From: Chlorobium sp. N1
Lineage (GTDB): Bacteria; Bacteroidota; Chlorobiia; Chlorobiales; Chlorobiaceae
DNA length: 64,000 nucleotides
Reading direction: 5' to 3'
NCBI RefSeq assembly: GCF_004332115.1
Contig: NZ_SJPA01000001.1
Location: 620,001 to 684,000 of the forward strand
Below, piece by piece: positions 1 to 9,400 of this stretch (the first letter of the stretch is position 1; each line of letters starts with the position of its first letter). The position numbers and the translations under genes were made by a program. The notes under the pieces were generated by a model that was not told the DNA's origin, did no database searches, and was given only the letters and a program-made list of their open reading frames with translations.

Positions 1-1
1 A

Positions 2-64
2 CGGTATACATCGCAAGCCGCCGAAGGCCCGGAAACAACCCCGGGGAACCCGAACACCCCATAA
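2..64 (+). CDS. possible 3' end of an upstream gene (partial)
   Basis: The reading frame entering the window at base 2 stays open for 20 codons and stops at TAA (62-64), 14 bases before modD. The peptide is rich in Pro, Thr and Gly and matches nothing I recognise. It may be the tail of a gene co-transcribed with the mod operon, or only an open frame in intergenic DNA. Sixty bases cannot decide this. Confidence 0.2.
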   Translation, partial: RYTSQAAEGPETTPGNPNTP

Positions 65-78
65 ACAGCAACGACGCC

Positions 79-930
79 ATGACGCTCTACCAGCTCCCCG
101 ACCCAGAGATCGACCGCTTCATCGAAGAGGACGTCCCCTACGGCGACCTCACCACGAGCCTGCTCGGAATCGGCGGAAAGCCGGGATCCATCACCTTCAC
201 CACGCGCCACGAGACCACCCTCTGCTGTACGGAGGAAGCGGGACGCATCTTCGAGCGGCTGGGGGCAACGGTAGCGACCCTGAGCCCGAGCGGCACCGAG
301 GCGGGCCCCGGCACGATGTTCCTCTCGGCGGAAGGAACGGCCGCGAGCCTGCATGCCGGATGGAAGGTGGCGCTGAACATGCTCGAGTACGCCTCCGGCA
401 TCGCAACGAGGACCTCGGGCATCGTCAAAAGCGCCCGAAGCACCAACCCGGCCATCAGCATCGCCACCACCAGGAAGTCTTTTCCCGGCACGAAAAAGAC
501 CGCCATCAAGGCGATCCTTGCAGGCGGGGCGACCCCACACCGGCTCGGGCTGTCGGAATCGATCCTGGTCTTCCGCCAGCACACCGAGTTCCTCGGCGGG
601 ATCGACAGCTTCCTTGAACGCATCCCTTCGCTGAAGGAGCGTGCCCCCGAGCACAAGATCCTCGTCGAGGCCGACAGCCCCGAAGAGGCACTCAGGATCG
701 CCGCGGCGGGAGCCGACGTGGTGCAGATCGACAAGCTTCAGCCCGATCGGCTGAAAGAGCTCGTCCAGGCCCTGCGCGACATCGCTCCCAATATCAAGAT
801 CTCGGCCGCGGGAGGCATCACCCCCCAGAATGCCGCAGCCTACGCCGCAACCGGCATCGACATCATCGTGCTCTCATCGGTCTATTTCGGCAAACCGGCG
901 GATATTGCCGCCGCCATGCAGCACTCCTGA
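79..930 (+). CDS. modD: ModD family protein (nicotinate-nucleotide pyrophosphorylase-like), molybdenum transport associated
   Basis: This 283-residue protein has the quinolinate phosphoribosyltransferase (NadC) fold. An N-terminal swivel domain starts with the IDRFIEEDVPYGDLTT segment. A TIM-barrel part follows with TTRKSFPGTKK near residues 130-140, which lines the phosphoribosyl pocket in NadC, and an ILVEADSPEEA strand. ModD proteins are the NadC paralogues encoded with molybdate transporters, and their reaction is not settled. Directly downstream are two modA genes, modB and modC, which favours ModD over NadC. The ATG at 79 has no strong ribosome binding site, but the family N-terminus matches there. 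NadC cannot be excluded from sequence alone. Confidence 0.85.
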   Translation: MTLYQLPDPEIDRFIEEDVPYGDLTTSLLGIGGKPGSITFTTRHETTLCCTEEAGRIFERLGATVATLSPSGTEAGPGTMFLSAEGTAASLHAGWKVALNMLEYASGIATRTSGIVKSARSTNPAISIATTRKSFPGTKKTAIKAILAGGATPHRLGLSESILVFRQHTEFLGGIDSFLERIPSLKERAPEHKILVEADSPEEALRIAAAGADVVQIDKLQPDRLKELVQALRDIAPNIKISAAGGITPQNAAAYAATGIDIIVLSSVYFGKPADIAAAMQHS

Positions 931-943
931 CCCCTTACAGGCC

Positions 944-1705
944 ATGACGAACCGCATCCTCTCGACCATCCGGAAAGGAGCCCTGGGACTGCTGCTCACG
1001 ATCACAACAGCAGCTCCGCTAGAGGCCGGCGAGCTCCACACCTCGGTCGGCGTGGGCCTGAAAGACGTCTTCAACGAAATCGTTGCCGGCTACACAACAC
1101 GCCACCCCGAAACGACCTTCGTCAAGAACTTTGCCCCCACGGGGGCGGTTGCCAGCCAGATCATGCACGGGGCCAGGACCGACTTCGTCATCTCCGCCGA
1201 CAGGAAATGGATGGAGTTCCTCAAAGAGCACGGAGCCATCGACGCCTCGACGGAACGGCTCCTGGCACGCAACTCGCTGGTCTTCATCGCAACGACGGCG
1301 CAGCGGGTCGAGGGCATGCAGGATCTCGAAAAGCTCAACCGGATCGCCGTCGGCAGCCCCAGAAGCGTCCCTGCCGGAGACTACGCGATACAGGCCGTCA
1401 CGAACGCCGGCCTGGCCGGCACCATCAAAGGCCGCTTCATCATGGCCCGTGACGTGCGCGAGTGCCTCATGTACGCAGAACTCGGCGAGGCGGACGGCGG
1501 CTTCGTCTACAGAACCGATGCGCTTTTGGCAAAAAAGGCGACCATCCGCTTCAGCGTACCCGAAAAGCTCCATGCGCCGATCGAGTTCCGCATGGCCCTC
1601 ACCCCCGGGGGCGCCGCAAAACCCGAAGCCAGGGCGTTCATCGCATGGCTGCAGCAGCCCGAAGCCCGGGCAGCCCTCAAGAAGCACGGCTACATCGTCG
1701 ACTGA
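944..1705 (+). CDS. modA: divergent molybdate-type periplasmic substrate-binding protein (ModA paralogue 1)
   Basis: A 253-residue type II periplasmic binding protein with a signal peptide (hydrophobic stretch about residues 12-25, likely cut after LEA). It aligns end to end with the next gene and closely matches it in the C-terminal lobe around DVRECLMYAELGE and GGFVYRTDALLAKKA. The oxyanion-binding Ser of the first ligand loop (AAS in ModA) is Gly38 here, and the Ser of the second loop is Thr66. The lobe-2 Tyr is kept. The protein may therefore bind a different oxyanion or bind poorly. The ATG at 944 is chosen because it begins the signal peptide; the open frame continues further upstream over the modD end without one. 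Confidence 0.85.
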   Translation: MTNRILSTIRKGALGLLLTITTAAPLEAGELHTSVGVGLKDVFNEIVAGYTTRHPETTFVKNFAPTGAVASQIMHGARTDFVISADRKWMEFLKEHGAIDASTERLLARNSLVFIATTAQRVEGMQDLEKLNRIAVGSPRSVPAGDYAIQAVTNAGLAGTIKGRFIMARDVRECLMYAELGEADGGFVYRTDALLAKKATIRFSVPEKLHAPIEFRMALTPGGAAKPEARAFIAWLQQPEARAALKKHGYIVD

Positions 1706-1735
1706 ATCCCTGAACCTGCCATCTGCACCATACCT

Positions 1736-2509
1736 ATGAACAGCCATCCGACCACCGCCAGGGGCGCCACCCTGCAACGCGCCGCACTCCTTCTCCTCCT
1801 TGCCCTCACCGCTGCCGTGCCGGCCATGGCCGGGGAACTTCGGCTCAGCGTCGCCGCAAGCCTGAAAGACGCGGTCGGCGAACTGAGCGCGAACTACACG
1901 AAAAAGCATCCGGAGACCACCTTCAGGAACAACTTCGCCGCCTCCGGGGCACTCGCCGGCCAGATCCACAACGGAGCACCGGCGGACATCTACATTTCGG
2001 CCAACAAAAAATGGATGGCCTTCCTGCAGACGGAGAAGGAGGTCGACCCGGCGAGCGTCAGGATCCTGGCCAGGAACACCCTCGTCTTCACCGGCACCGC
2101 CTCCGGAATGGTCACCTCGATGCAGGATCTTGCAACGCTGCACAAAATCGCCATCGGCAGTCCCAAAAGCGTCCCCGCCGGCCAGTACGCAATGGAAGCC
2201 ATCACGAACGCCGGCATGGCCGGAAAGCTCGAGGGCAGGCTCGTCATGGCCAAGGACGTTCGCGAGTGCCTGATGTACGCCGAGCTCGGCGAGGTGGACG
2301 GCGGGTTCGTCTACAGGACCGATGCGCTCCTGGCCAAAAAGGCGAGCATCCGCTTCACGGTCCCCCGGCAGCTCTATCCTCCCGTCGAGTATCCCATGGC
2401 CCTGACCGTCGCCGGCGCCGGGAACGCCGAAGCGGTCGCCTTCTTCGCCTACCTGAAAAGCGGAGAGGCCCGCAGGGTGCTCGAGCGCTACGGGTTCGTC
2501 ACCAGATAA
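1736..2509 (+). CDS. modA: molybdate ABC transporter substrate-binding protein (ModA paralogue 2)
   Basis: A 257-residue periplasmic binding protein with an N-terminal signal peptide (hydrophobic core about residues 15-31, cut near AMA). It has the canonical ModA ligand residues: Ser42 in the VAASLKD loop, Ser70 in NFAASGAL, the PAGQY backbone loop and Tyr in GFVYRTDA. It is expected to capture molybdate or tungstate in the periplasm and hand it to ModB-ModC. It lies 30 bases after its divergent paralogue and 12 bases before modB, so all are probably one operon. In Chlorobiaceae molybdenum feeds nitrogenase and molybdopterin enzymes such as sulfur-cycle oxidoreductases; that role is an inference. 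Confidence 0.93.
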   Translation: MNSHPTTARGATLQRAALLLLLALTAAVPAMAGELRLSVAASLKDAVGELSANYTKKHPETTFRNNFAASGALAGQIHNGAPADIYISANKKWMAFLQTEKEVDPASVRILARNTLVFTGTASGMVTSMQDLATLHKIAIGSPKSVPAGQYAMEAITNAGMAGKLEGRLVMAKDVRECLMYAELGEVDGGFVYRTDALLAKKASIRFTVPRQLYPPVEYPMALTVAGAGNAEAVAFFAYLKSGEARRVLERYGFVTR

Positions 2510-2521
2510 GGGCACACCGGC

Positions 2522-3208
2522 ATGCAGCTGACCCCCGAAGACATCCAGGCCATCAGGCTCTCCCTCCAGGTAGGCATCGTCGCCACGGCCTGCTCGCTCG
2601 TGCCGGGCTTCGCCGTAGCCTGGGTGCTGGCATTCAGGGAGTTCCGCGGCAAGGCGCTGCTCGAGGTCCTCGTCAGCCTCCCGCTCACCCTCCCCCCGGT
2701 AGTCATCGGCTTCCTGCTGCTCCTCCTCCTCGGGCGCAACGGCTGGGCCGCCCCGTTGCTCAATACCCTCGGCATCCAGCTCATCTTCACCTGGAAAGCG
2801 GCGGTCATCGCCTCCGCGACCGTAGGCTTTCCGCTCCTGGTCCGCTCGATACGGCTCGGCATGGAGTCGATCGACCCCAGCCTCATCCAGGCCGCCCAGA
2901 CCCTCGGCGCCCCCTGGCACGACCGCCTCCTGACGGTGGTCCTGCCCCTTTCGATGCGGGGCATCCTTGCCGGATCGTCGCTCATGTTCGCCCGGAGCCT
3001 CGGCGAGTTCGGGGCCACCATCATCGTGGCCGGCAACATCCCCGGCCTGACGCAGACCATCCCGCTGGCCATCTACGACTACGCCGCCTCGCCGGCAAGC
3101 ACCTCGATGGCGCTTTCGCTCTGCCTGGTATCGGTAGCCATCTCCGTCGTCGTCCTCTTCCTCCACGAAAACCTCGCCAGCCGCCTGGCCGGAAGGAGGC
3201 AGAGATGA
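2522..3208 (+). CDS. modB: molybdate ABC transporter permease
   Basis: A 228-residue inner-membrane permease of the ModB family with about five transmembrane helices. The cytoplasmic EAA-type coupling loop is seen as AAQTLGAPWHDRLLTVVLPLSMRGILAG near residues 120-147, which contacts ModC. The protein passes molybdate through the inner membrane as a homodimer. Its length is normal for the family. Its stop codon overlaps the modC start as ATGA (3205-3208), indicating translational coupling of permease and ATPase. Confidence 0.95.
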   Translation: MQLTPEDIQAIRLSLQVGIVATACSLVPGFAVAWVLAFREFRGKALLEVLVSLPLTLPPVVIGFLLLLLLGRNGWAAPLLNTLGIQLIFTWKAAVIASATVGFPLLVRSIRLGMESIDPSLIQAAQTLGAPWHDRLLTVVLPLSMRGILAGSSLMFARSLGEFGATIIVAGNIPGLTQTIPLAIYDYAASPASTSMALSLCLVSVAISVVVLFLHENLASRLAGRRQR

Positions 3209-4260
3209 AACTCCGCTTCGAGGCCGAAAAAGATTTCGGGAGCTTCCGCTTCGAGGCCGCCACCGAGGTCGAAGGGCGTACGATCGGCATCTTCGGCCAG
3301 TCGGGCAGCGGGAAATCCACCCTGGTCCACCTGGTCGCAGGGCTCCTGCAGCCCGACCGCGGGGAAATATTCCTTGACGGCGACTGCCTCTTCAGCAGCA
3401 GCCGGGGGGTGAATCTCAGCCCTCGAAAGCGGCGTGTGGGGCTGGTCTTCCAGCATGCGGCCCTCTTCCCCCACCTGAGCGTCCGCTCGAACCTCCTCTA
3501 CGGCTACCGGCGCACGAAATCCGAACACCGGCGCATCGACCCCGGCCTGCTCATCGACGCGCTCGGGCTCGGAGGACTGATGCAGCGGGGGGTAGGAACC
3601 CTGTCGGGAGGCGAGAAACAGCGGGTCGCCCTCGGCCGCGCCGTCCTGGCAAACCCCCGCCTGCTCCTGATGGACGAACCGCTCTCGGCGCTCGACGACA
3701 CGCTCCGCTTCCAGATCATCCCCTACCTGAAACGCGTAAGCGAGGAGTTTGCCGTTCCGGCTCTCTTCATCTCCCATTCGGTCATCGAGATGCAGCTCCT
3801 GGCCGACCGCGTCCTGACCATCCACGGAGGCACCGTTACCGGAGAGTGCTCCCCGGACGCCCTGGCACGCAGCGCCATGGCCGAAAACCGCAGAGGCTAC
3901 ACCAACCTCCTGCAGCTCTCGGGAGCGTCACCCGAAAACGGACTCTTCCGATACCGGTGGGGCGAAAATTGCCTGCAGATCTCAGACGGCCGGAACGGAG
4001 GAAGCGCACTCTACGAACTCTCTTCGCGCGACATCATCCTCTTCCGCAACCACCCCGAGGCCATCAGCGCCCGCAACCTCCTCGAATGCCGCGTCGCCGA
4101 ACGCTTCGCTGCCGACCACCGCGTAGGGGTCGTGCTCGAATCGGGAGGCCGGCGCCTGGTGGCCGAAATCGTCCGGGATGCCGCCGAAGAGCTCGGCGTC
4201 AGGGAGGGTGCGACCGTGTTCGCCGCCATCAAGGCGTCCTCCTTCCGCCGCCTGCTCTGA
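3205..4260 (+). CDS. modC: molybdate ABC transporter ATP-binding protein
   Basis: A 351-residue ABC ATPase. Walker [10 protein letters not shown] is at 31-39, the signature LSGGE at 133-137, Walker B LLLMDEP at about 153-159, and the switch His in FISHS. The roughly 70 C-terminal residues form a TOBE/Mop-like domain, as in ModC proteins that bind molybdate for regulation. The start is well supported by AGGAGG (3194-3199) five bases before ATG. It energises ModB in the inner membrane and is the last gene of the mod operon. Confidence 0.95.
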   Translation: MKLRFEAEKDFGSFRFEAATEVEGRTIGIFGQSGSGKSTLVHLVAGLLQPDRGEIFLDGDCLFSSSRGVNLSPRKRRVGLVFQHAALFPHLSVRSNLLYGYRRTKSEHRRIDPGLLIDALGLGGLMQRGVGTLSGGEKQRVALGRAVLANPRLLLMDEPLSALDDTLRFQIIPYLKRVSEEFAVPALFISHSVIEMQLLADRVLTIHGGTVTGECSPDALARSAMAENRRGYTNLLQLSGASPENGLFRYRWGENCLQISDGRNGGSALYELSSRDIILFRNHPEAISARNLLECRVAERFAADHRVGVVLESGGRRLVAEIVRDAAEELGVREGATVFAAIKASSFRRLL

Positions 4261-4354
4261 GGGGGGGCCGCATCAACTTTTTATTTCAGGAACCCGTTTG
4301 CTACTTTTGAAGGAGTGGCAGCACAGGAGACCTAACGCACCCAACCGCAAGCAC

Positions 4355-5092
4355 ATGACCCAACCGGGAAAGAAAGTCTGCTTCATGACCGGGGCCACCG
4401 GCCGGCTCGGCAGCGAGATCGCCCTCTCCGTGGCCGGACAGGGATACACCATCTTCTTCACCTGGCACGCCTCGGAGAAGAAAGCCCTCGAGCTGCTCGA
4501 AAAGATCCGATGGATCAGCCCCGAATCGGAGATGGTGCGCTGCAGCACCTCGAAGCCGAAGGAGATCGGAAAAGCCTTCGAGGCCTTCAGAAAAAAGTTC
4601 GACCGGCTCGACCTGCTCATCGCGAGCGCCTCGAACTTCTTCGCCACCCCCCTGCCGGAGGTCACCGAAGAGGAGTGGGACAGCCTCGTCGACACCAACC
4701 TGAAGGGCACCTTCTTCACCATGCAGGAGGCGGTGCGGATCATGCAGAAGCAGCCCTTCACCTCGAAGATCATCACCATGGCCGACGTCTCGGCCGACCT
4801 GGTCTGGAAGAACTTCGCCCCCTACACGGTGGCCAAGGCCGGCGTGGTACACCTGACCAGGGTGTTCGCCAAGACCTTCGCCCCCCGCATCCTCGTCAAC
4901 GCCATCGCGCCCGGTACCGTGACGCTCAACCCCGGCAAGGAGATGGAGACGGAGGAGGAGATGCTCAGGCGCATCCCGCTCGGCCGGCTCGGCGACCCGC
5001 TCGACATCGTCCGCGCCCTCCTCTTCCTGCTCGAGAGCGACTACGTCACCGGCCAGGTCCTCGCCGTCGACGGAGGGAGGCTGCTCGACTGA
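4355..5092 (+). CDS. short-chain dehydrogenase/reductase family oxidoreductase
   Basis: A 245-residue classical SDR. The NAD(P)-binding glycine motif TGATGRLG is at 12-19, an NTNLKG-type active-site Asn lies near 114, and the catalytic pair is YTVAK (Tyr157, Lys161). The C-terminal end GQVLAVDGG is also typical. The overall look is that of the FolM/pteridine reductase and FabG-like branch. The substrate cannot be told from sequence. The ATG at 4355 starts directly before the Rossmann fold, although the best purine-rich site lies about 25 bases upstream. A hairpin follows the stop, so the gene ends its transcription unit. Confidence 0.85.
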   Translation: MTQPGKKVCFMTGATGRLGSEIALSVAGQGYTIFFTWHASEKKALELLEKIRWISPESEMVRCSTSKPKEIGKAFEAFRKKFDRLDLLIASASNFFATPLPEVTEEEWDSLVDTNLKGTFFTMQEAVRIMQKQPFTSKIITMADVSADLVWKNFAPYTVAKAGVVHLTRVFAKTFAPRILVNAIAPGTVTLNPGKEMETEEEMLRRIPLGRLGDPLDIVRALLFLLESDYVTGQVLAVDGGRLLD

Positions 5093-5094
5093 GA

Positions 5095-5124
5095 TTTTTC
5101 CCCGAACCCCTTCGGGGAGTTTTC
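5095..5124 (+). terminator. Rho-independent terminator after the SDR gene
   Basis: A 7-bp stem (CCCCGAA at 5100-5106 with TTCGGGG at 5111-5117, loop CCCC) is followed by AGTTTT. It begins a few bases after the SDR stop codon. Confidence 0.7.
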
Positions 5125-5125
5125 A

Positions 5126-5131
5126 TATATT
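5126..5131 (+). promoter_or_regulatory. candidate -10 box (TATATT)
   Basis: TATATT lies 36 bases before the start of the small membrane protein at 5167, just after the terminator. The same hexamer precedes other genes in this window at similar distances. No clear -35 is visible because the terminator occupies that position. Confidence 0.45.
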
Positions 5132-5166
5132 GCACTGGAACCACCTACAACTTTTTTCCTTCACCT

Positions 5167-5442
5167 ATGGAACAGGACGTCCCGGTCATCATCCACGGCG
5201 CAGACGACGCCGCAGCATCGTCGAAAGCTTCGGCTGACGGCCGTATCCCCGAATCCATCCGCGAGATCAGCGACTCGCTCTCCGATGCCTTCAGCCGCTT
5301 CAGGGAGAGCGAATCCTACGACCGGCTGCTCGAGGGAGCGGCGGAGACCAAGGACTACATCCAAAAGAATCCCGGCCCGTCGCTGCTCTACGCCCTCGGC
5401 GCAGGAGTGCTTCTCGGCCTCATCCTCGGCAGGCGCCGCTAA
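5167..5442 (+). CDS. small C-tail-anchored membrane protein, ElaB/YqjD (DUF883)-like
   Basis: A 91-residue protein with a charged, helical N-terminal two thirds (residues about 28-62). A single hydrophobic segment at the C-terminus (about 68-87) ends in Arg-Arg-Arg. The layout and the KNPGPSLLYALGAG entry into the membrane segment resemble ElaB/YqjD proteins. In E. coli these are stationary-phase inner-membrane proteins reported to bind ribosomes. The next two genes complete a set like yqjD-yqjE-yqjK. Family assignment rests on architecture rather than strong identity. Confidence 0.6.
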   Translation: MEQDVPVIIHGADDAAASSKASADGRIPESIREISDSLSDAFSRFRESESYDRLLEGAAETKDYIQKNPGPSLLYALGAGVLLGLILGRRR

Positions 5443-5447
5443 GACGC

Positions 5448-5822
5448 ATGAAACCGACCAAAGAGTCCGGAACGGACAGGCGGAAGGGGGGCATTCCGAA
5501 ACTCCTCGACGAAACCCTCAGCTCGACCCTTGACGACGTCAAGACGATCGTCGACGCACGCATGGAGCTCATCAAGATCGAACTCTCAGAGAAGCTCGCG
5601 ATCTTGACGGCCGTTCTTGTCATCGCCGTGATCCTCGTTGCCGGAGCGGCATACCTGGTAACCACGATCGCATTCTTCGTCGGAGAGCTGACGGGGCACG
5701 TCTCGCTCGGGTTCCTCTCGGTCAGCCTCGTCTTCATCGGAGCCTTCGTCTTCCTCACCCGGTTCCGGCCGAACCTGCTGAAGGACCTGATCCAGAAATT
5801 CATCATCTCCCTCTATGACTAA
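5448..5822 (+). CDS. phage holin family / YqjE-like (DUF1469) membrane protein
   Basis: A 124-residue protein with an amphipathic N-terminal half (DVKTIVDARMELIKIELSEKL) and two close transmembrane helices, about residues 49-75 and 83-104, joined by a short turn. This is the pattern of the DUF1469/YqjE group often labelled a holin superfamily. There is no phage context, so a lysis role is unlikely. It starts five bases after the preceding gene and overlaps the next by eight bases, so the three are probably co-translated. Confidence 0.65.
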   Translation: MKPTKESGTDRRKGGIPKLLDETLSSTLDDVKTIVDARMELIKIELSEKLAILTAVLVIAVILVAGAAYLVTTIAFFVGELTGHVSLGFLSVSLVFIGAFVFLTRFRPNLLKDLIQKFIISLYD

Positions 5823-6237
5823 GAAGAACGAGCATCTCGAAAGCGTACAGGCACGTATAGAAGCACTGCAGGAGACCATCGCCGAACGGGAACGCGACAT
5901 CAGGGAGCGGGCGGGCAGGTTCCAGGAACGCCTGGAAAAGGAGATCTCCCCCGTCGAAATGGTCCGCCGGCACCCCTGGCAGGCGGCCTTCGGCGCCCTC
6001 GCCGTCGGCTTCCTCACCGGCAGGATGCTCAGGGGCGGCGGCTCCCCGGCCGAACACCCCGAGCAGCAGGAGTTCCCCCAGGCCCCCCTGGCCCCCATGG
6101 CGCAGAGGAGCGCAGTCCTCCCGGACATCCGGCTCGAGCTCATCCGCTCGGCAAAGGAGCTCGGCGTCAGCTACCTGCAGCGCTACATCGACAGCCGGTT
6201 CCGCAAAACGCCGGAAGCACCCGTACAGCAGAACTGA
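5815..6237 (+). CDS. YqjD/YqjK-like membrane protein with coiled-coil N-terminus
   Basis: A 140-residue protein. Residues 1-45 form a highly charged helix with heptad-like spacing. RRHPWQAAFGALAVGFLTGRML (about 51-72) is a single membrane segment with the HPW entry typical of DUF883 proteins. A Pro/Gln-rich linker and a C-terminal helix ending in an RYIDSRF-type stretch follow. It overlaps the preceding gene by eight bases. The function is unknown; a membrane-anchored stress or ribosome-docking role like YqjD is only an analogy. Confidence 0.6.
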   Translation: MTKKNEHLESVQARIEALQETIAERERDIRERAGRFQERLEKEISPVEMVRRHPWQAAFGALAVGFLTGRMLRGGGSPAEHPEQQEFPQAPLAPMAQRSAVLPDIRLELIRSAKELGVSYLQRYIDSRFRKTPEAPVQQN

Positions 6238-6415
6238 AGGCCATCCTCCGCTTGCCGGCCTGCGCCGGGCGCCCGAGCCCCGAAATCGTGCGCCGCAGGG
6301 CGACTTGTCGGGGAAATTGCGTACCTTGCCGATGACCTTCTGAAGACCGTCGTGCACCGCGGTGGAGCACGCAAACCACAACCCGCTGCGGTGCGCCGCC
6401 GCTGCACCAGAGACT

Positions 6416-9400
6416 ATGACCATCAAGAACACCCTGCCCGAGGCCCTCACAAAGGAACACTTCTACGTCAACAGGAAGGCCCGGCAGCTCTTCCACCTCA
6501 CCGACCCCGACTTCCTCTCCCTCCCCGCGACGGGTTCAGGAAGCCTCCGGGCCGCAGAACGGCAGGCAGCCGTCATCAACGACTACCTGAAAAAGGAGCA
6601 GCAGGGTGCGGCAAAACCGATACTGCCGGCCCAGCTCCACGGCATGAAACTCCTGCACGAGCTCTTCCATTTCGTGATGGCCCGCTCGATCGCACGCCGG
6701 GAGCCCGACCTGCTCGAAAAAGCCTACGGGCGGTTCAGCCGGGAGCTCTCCGAAGAGCAGTCGGCCGCCTACCTGGCCCGCTTCCTCACCACGTTCCCGA
6801 CCACAGGGGTCTTCACCGGAGCGGAAAGCCCGGCCGATGCCCTCAGCCGCCCCGAAGAGCGGATCAACCTTGTCGAAGAGTCCTTCCTCGTCTGGCTCAA
6901 CAACCAGAACCCGGCACTCGAGCCCTTCTCGGCGCTCATCAGCGACAGTGAACTCAGACGGCAGGAGGCCTACCGCAAACTGATCCTCGCGCTCCAGTCC
7001 TCGATGCAGGCCATGGGCCCCGTCGGCCCCGACAACGAGGACCTCGCAACCCTGCTCACCCGGCCCATGCGCCACGCCCCCGACTCCATCCTCGAGCAGC
7101 TGCGCTACATCCGGCTCAACTGGTCGGAGCTGCTCGAGGGCTCGTCCTTCTGGGAGCTGCTCTCCGGCGCCATCGAGCTGATCGAGGACGAGGACAAGTA
7201 CCTCTTTTTCGAACGCATCTCACGCGAACAGGGCCGCCACGAGTACGCCTTCTTCGACAAGGACGCCTTCGTGCCGGACTACTCCTCTCTCGACGACGGA
7301 CCGGCCAACTACTCCAGCGACTCGAGCTGGATGCCGGAGGTGGTCATGCTCGCCAAGAGCACCTACGTCTGGCTCGACCAGCTCTCGAAGACCTACGGCC
7401 GCGGAGTGCACCGCCTGCAGGACATCCCCGACGAAGAGCTCGACCGCATCGCCGCTCAGGGCTTCACCGCCCTCTGGCTGATCGGCCTCTGGCAGCGCAG
7501 CCACGCCTCGCGCGAAATCAAGCAGATGCAGGGCAACCCCGAAGCGAAAGCCTCGGCCTACGCCCTCGAGAAATACGACATCTCCGACGACATCGGCGGA
7601 TACGAAGGCTACCAAAACCTCCGCCACCGCGCCATGCAGCGCGGGATACGCCTGGCCAGCGACATGGTTCCGAACCATACCGGCATGGACTCGGAGCTCG
7701 TGCGCGAGAGGCCCGACTGGTTCCTCTCGGCATCGAACCCGCCCTACTACAACTATTCGTACACCGGACCGAACCTGAGCCCCGACCCGCGCTACACCAT
7801 CCAGCTCGAGGACGGCTACTGGAACCGCACCGACGCCGCGGTCACCTTCAAGCGCATCGACCACACGAGCGGCGACACCCGCTACATCTACCACGGCAAC
7901 GACGGCACGAACATGCCGTGGAACGACACGGCGCAGCTCAACTTCCTCTCGGCCGAGGTGCGTGAAGCCGTCATCCAGCAGATCCTCCATGTGGCAAGGA
8001 TGTTCCCGATCATCCGCTTCGACGCCGCCATGGTGCTTGCCAAGCGCCACATCCAGCGGCTCTGGTTCCCGCTCCACGGCCAGAGCGCGGCCGTCCCGTC
8101 GCGCTCGAGCTACTCGATGAGCATGGCCGAGTTCAACGCCGCCATCCCCGAGGAGTTCTGGCGGGAGGTGGTCGACCGCATCCACCAGGAGGTGCCCGAC
8201 ACGCTGCTGCTGGCCGAAGCGTTCTGGATGCTCGAGGGCTACTTCGTGCGCACGCTCGGCATGCACCGCGTTTACAACAGCGCCTTCATGCACATGCTGA
8301 AGAAAGAGGACAACGCCAGCTACCGCTACCTCATCAAGAACACCCTGGAGTTCGACCCGGAGATCCTCAAGCGCTACGTCAACTTCATGAACAACCCCGA
8401 CGAGGACACCGCCATCGCGCAGTTCGGACGGGGCGACAAGTACTTCGGCGTCTGCATCGTCATGCTCACCGTCCCGGGCCTGCCGATGTTCGGCCACGGC
8501 CAGGTCGAGGGGTTCACCGAGAAGTACGGCATGGAATACGCGAAGGCCTACTACGACGAACAGCCCGACGGGCACCTCGTCTGGCGGCACTACCAGGAGA
8601 TCTTCCCGATCATGAAGAAGCGCCCTCTCTTCGCCGAGGTGCAGAACTTCTACCTCTACGACGTCTACTCCCCCGAGGGATCGGTCAACGAGAACGTCTT
8701 TGCCTACTCGAACATGCATAACGGCGAGCGCGCCCTCGTCATCTACAACAACAGTTTCGAACGGGCGACAGGATGGGTGAAGACCTCGGTCGGGTACCTC
8801 CGCGACGGCCAGATCCGGCAGAGCTCGCTCGGAGACGGCCTCGCCCTCACAGACGAACACGACGCCTACGTCGTCTTCCGCGACCAGTCGTGCGGCCTGG
8901 AGTTCATCCGTTCGGTCCGCGAGATCAGGGAGCAGGGCCTCTTCATGGCCCTCGACGGCTACAAGTACAACGTCTTCCTCGACTTCCGCGAGGTACGCCC
9001 CTCCAGGCTCAGGCCATACGACCGCCTGGCCCGCCAGCTCGACGGCCGGGGCACGGAGTCGATAGAGCACGACGTGCTCGAAATCAGCCTCTCGCCGCTC
9101 CACCGCAGGATGCGCGAAACCCTCGAATGCGCTCCCCGTCCTTCCCGGAAGGCGGCGGACGCCGAGCGATTCCGGGCCCTCACCGCCGCCCTGCTCAGGG
9201 ACCTTTCGAGAGAGTTCAGCTCGCTGATGGAAAAGCCGCTCGAGGTGCCCGAAGCGGTCGAAGGGCTCGCTGCCCGGCGCTTCACGAAAGCAGCCGAAAT
9301 CGAGGCCGGGCTGAAACTCGAGCCCGACACAAAAAAGCTCCGGGCAGCGCTCGGCATCGAAAACGGGGAGGAGTCCGAAACCACGGCCTACGGAACCCTT

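Noticed and set aside
1019-3166. Long open frame (715 codons) on the minus strand across the mod genes
   Set aside because: It is the mirror of GC-rich coding DNA on the plus strand; the peptide is an Asp/Glu/Gly/Arg-rich string without domains, while the plus-strand genes have clear motifs.
5448-5822. Phage holin as evidence for a prophage
   Set aside because: No phage structural, integrase or lysin genes are near, and the protein fits the chromosomal YqjE-like family.
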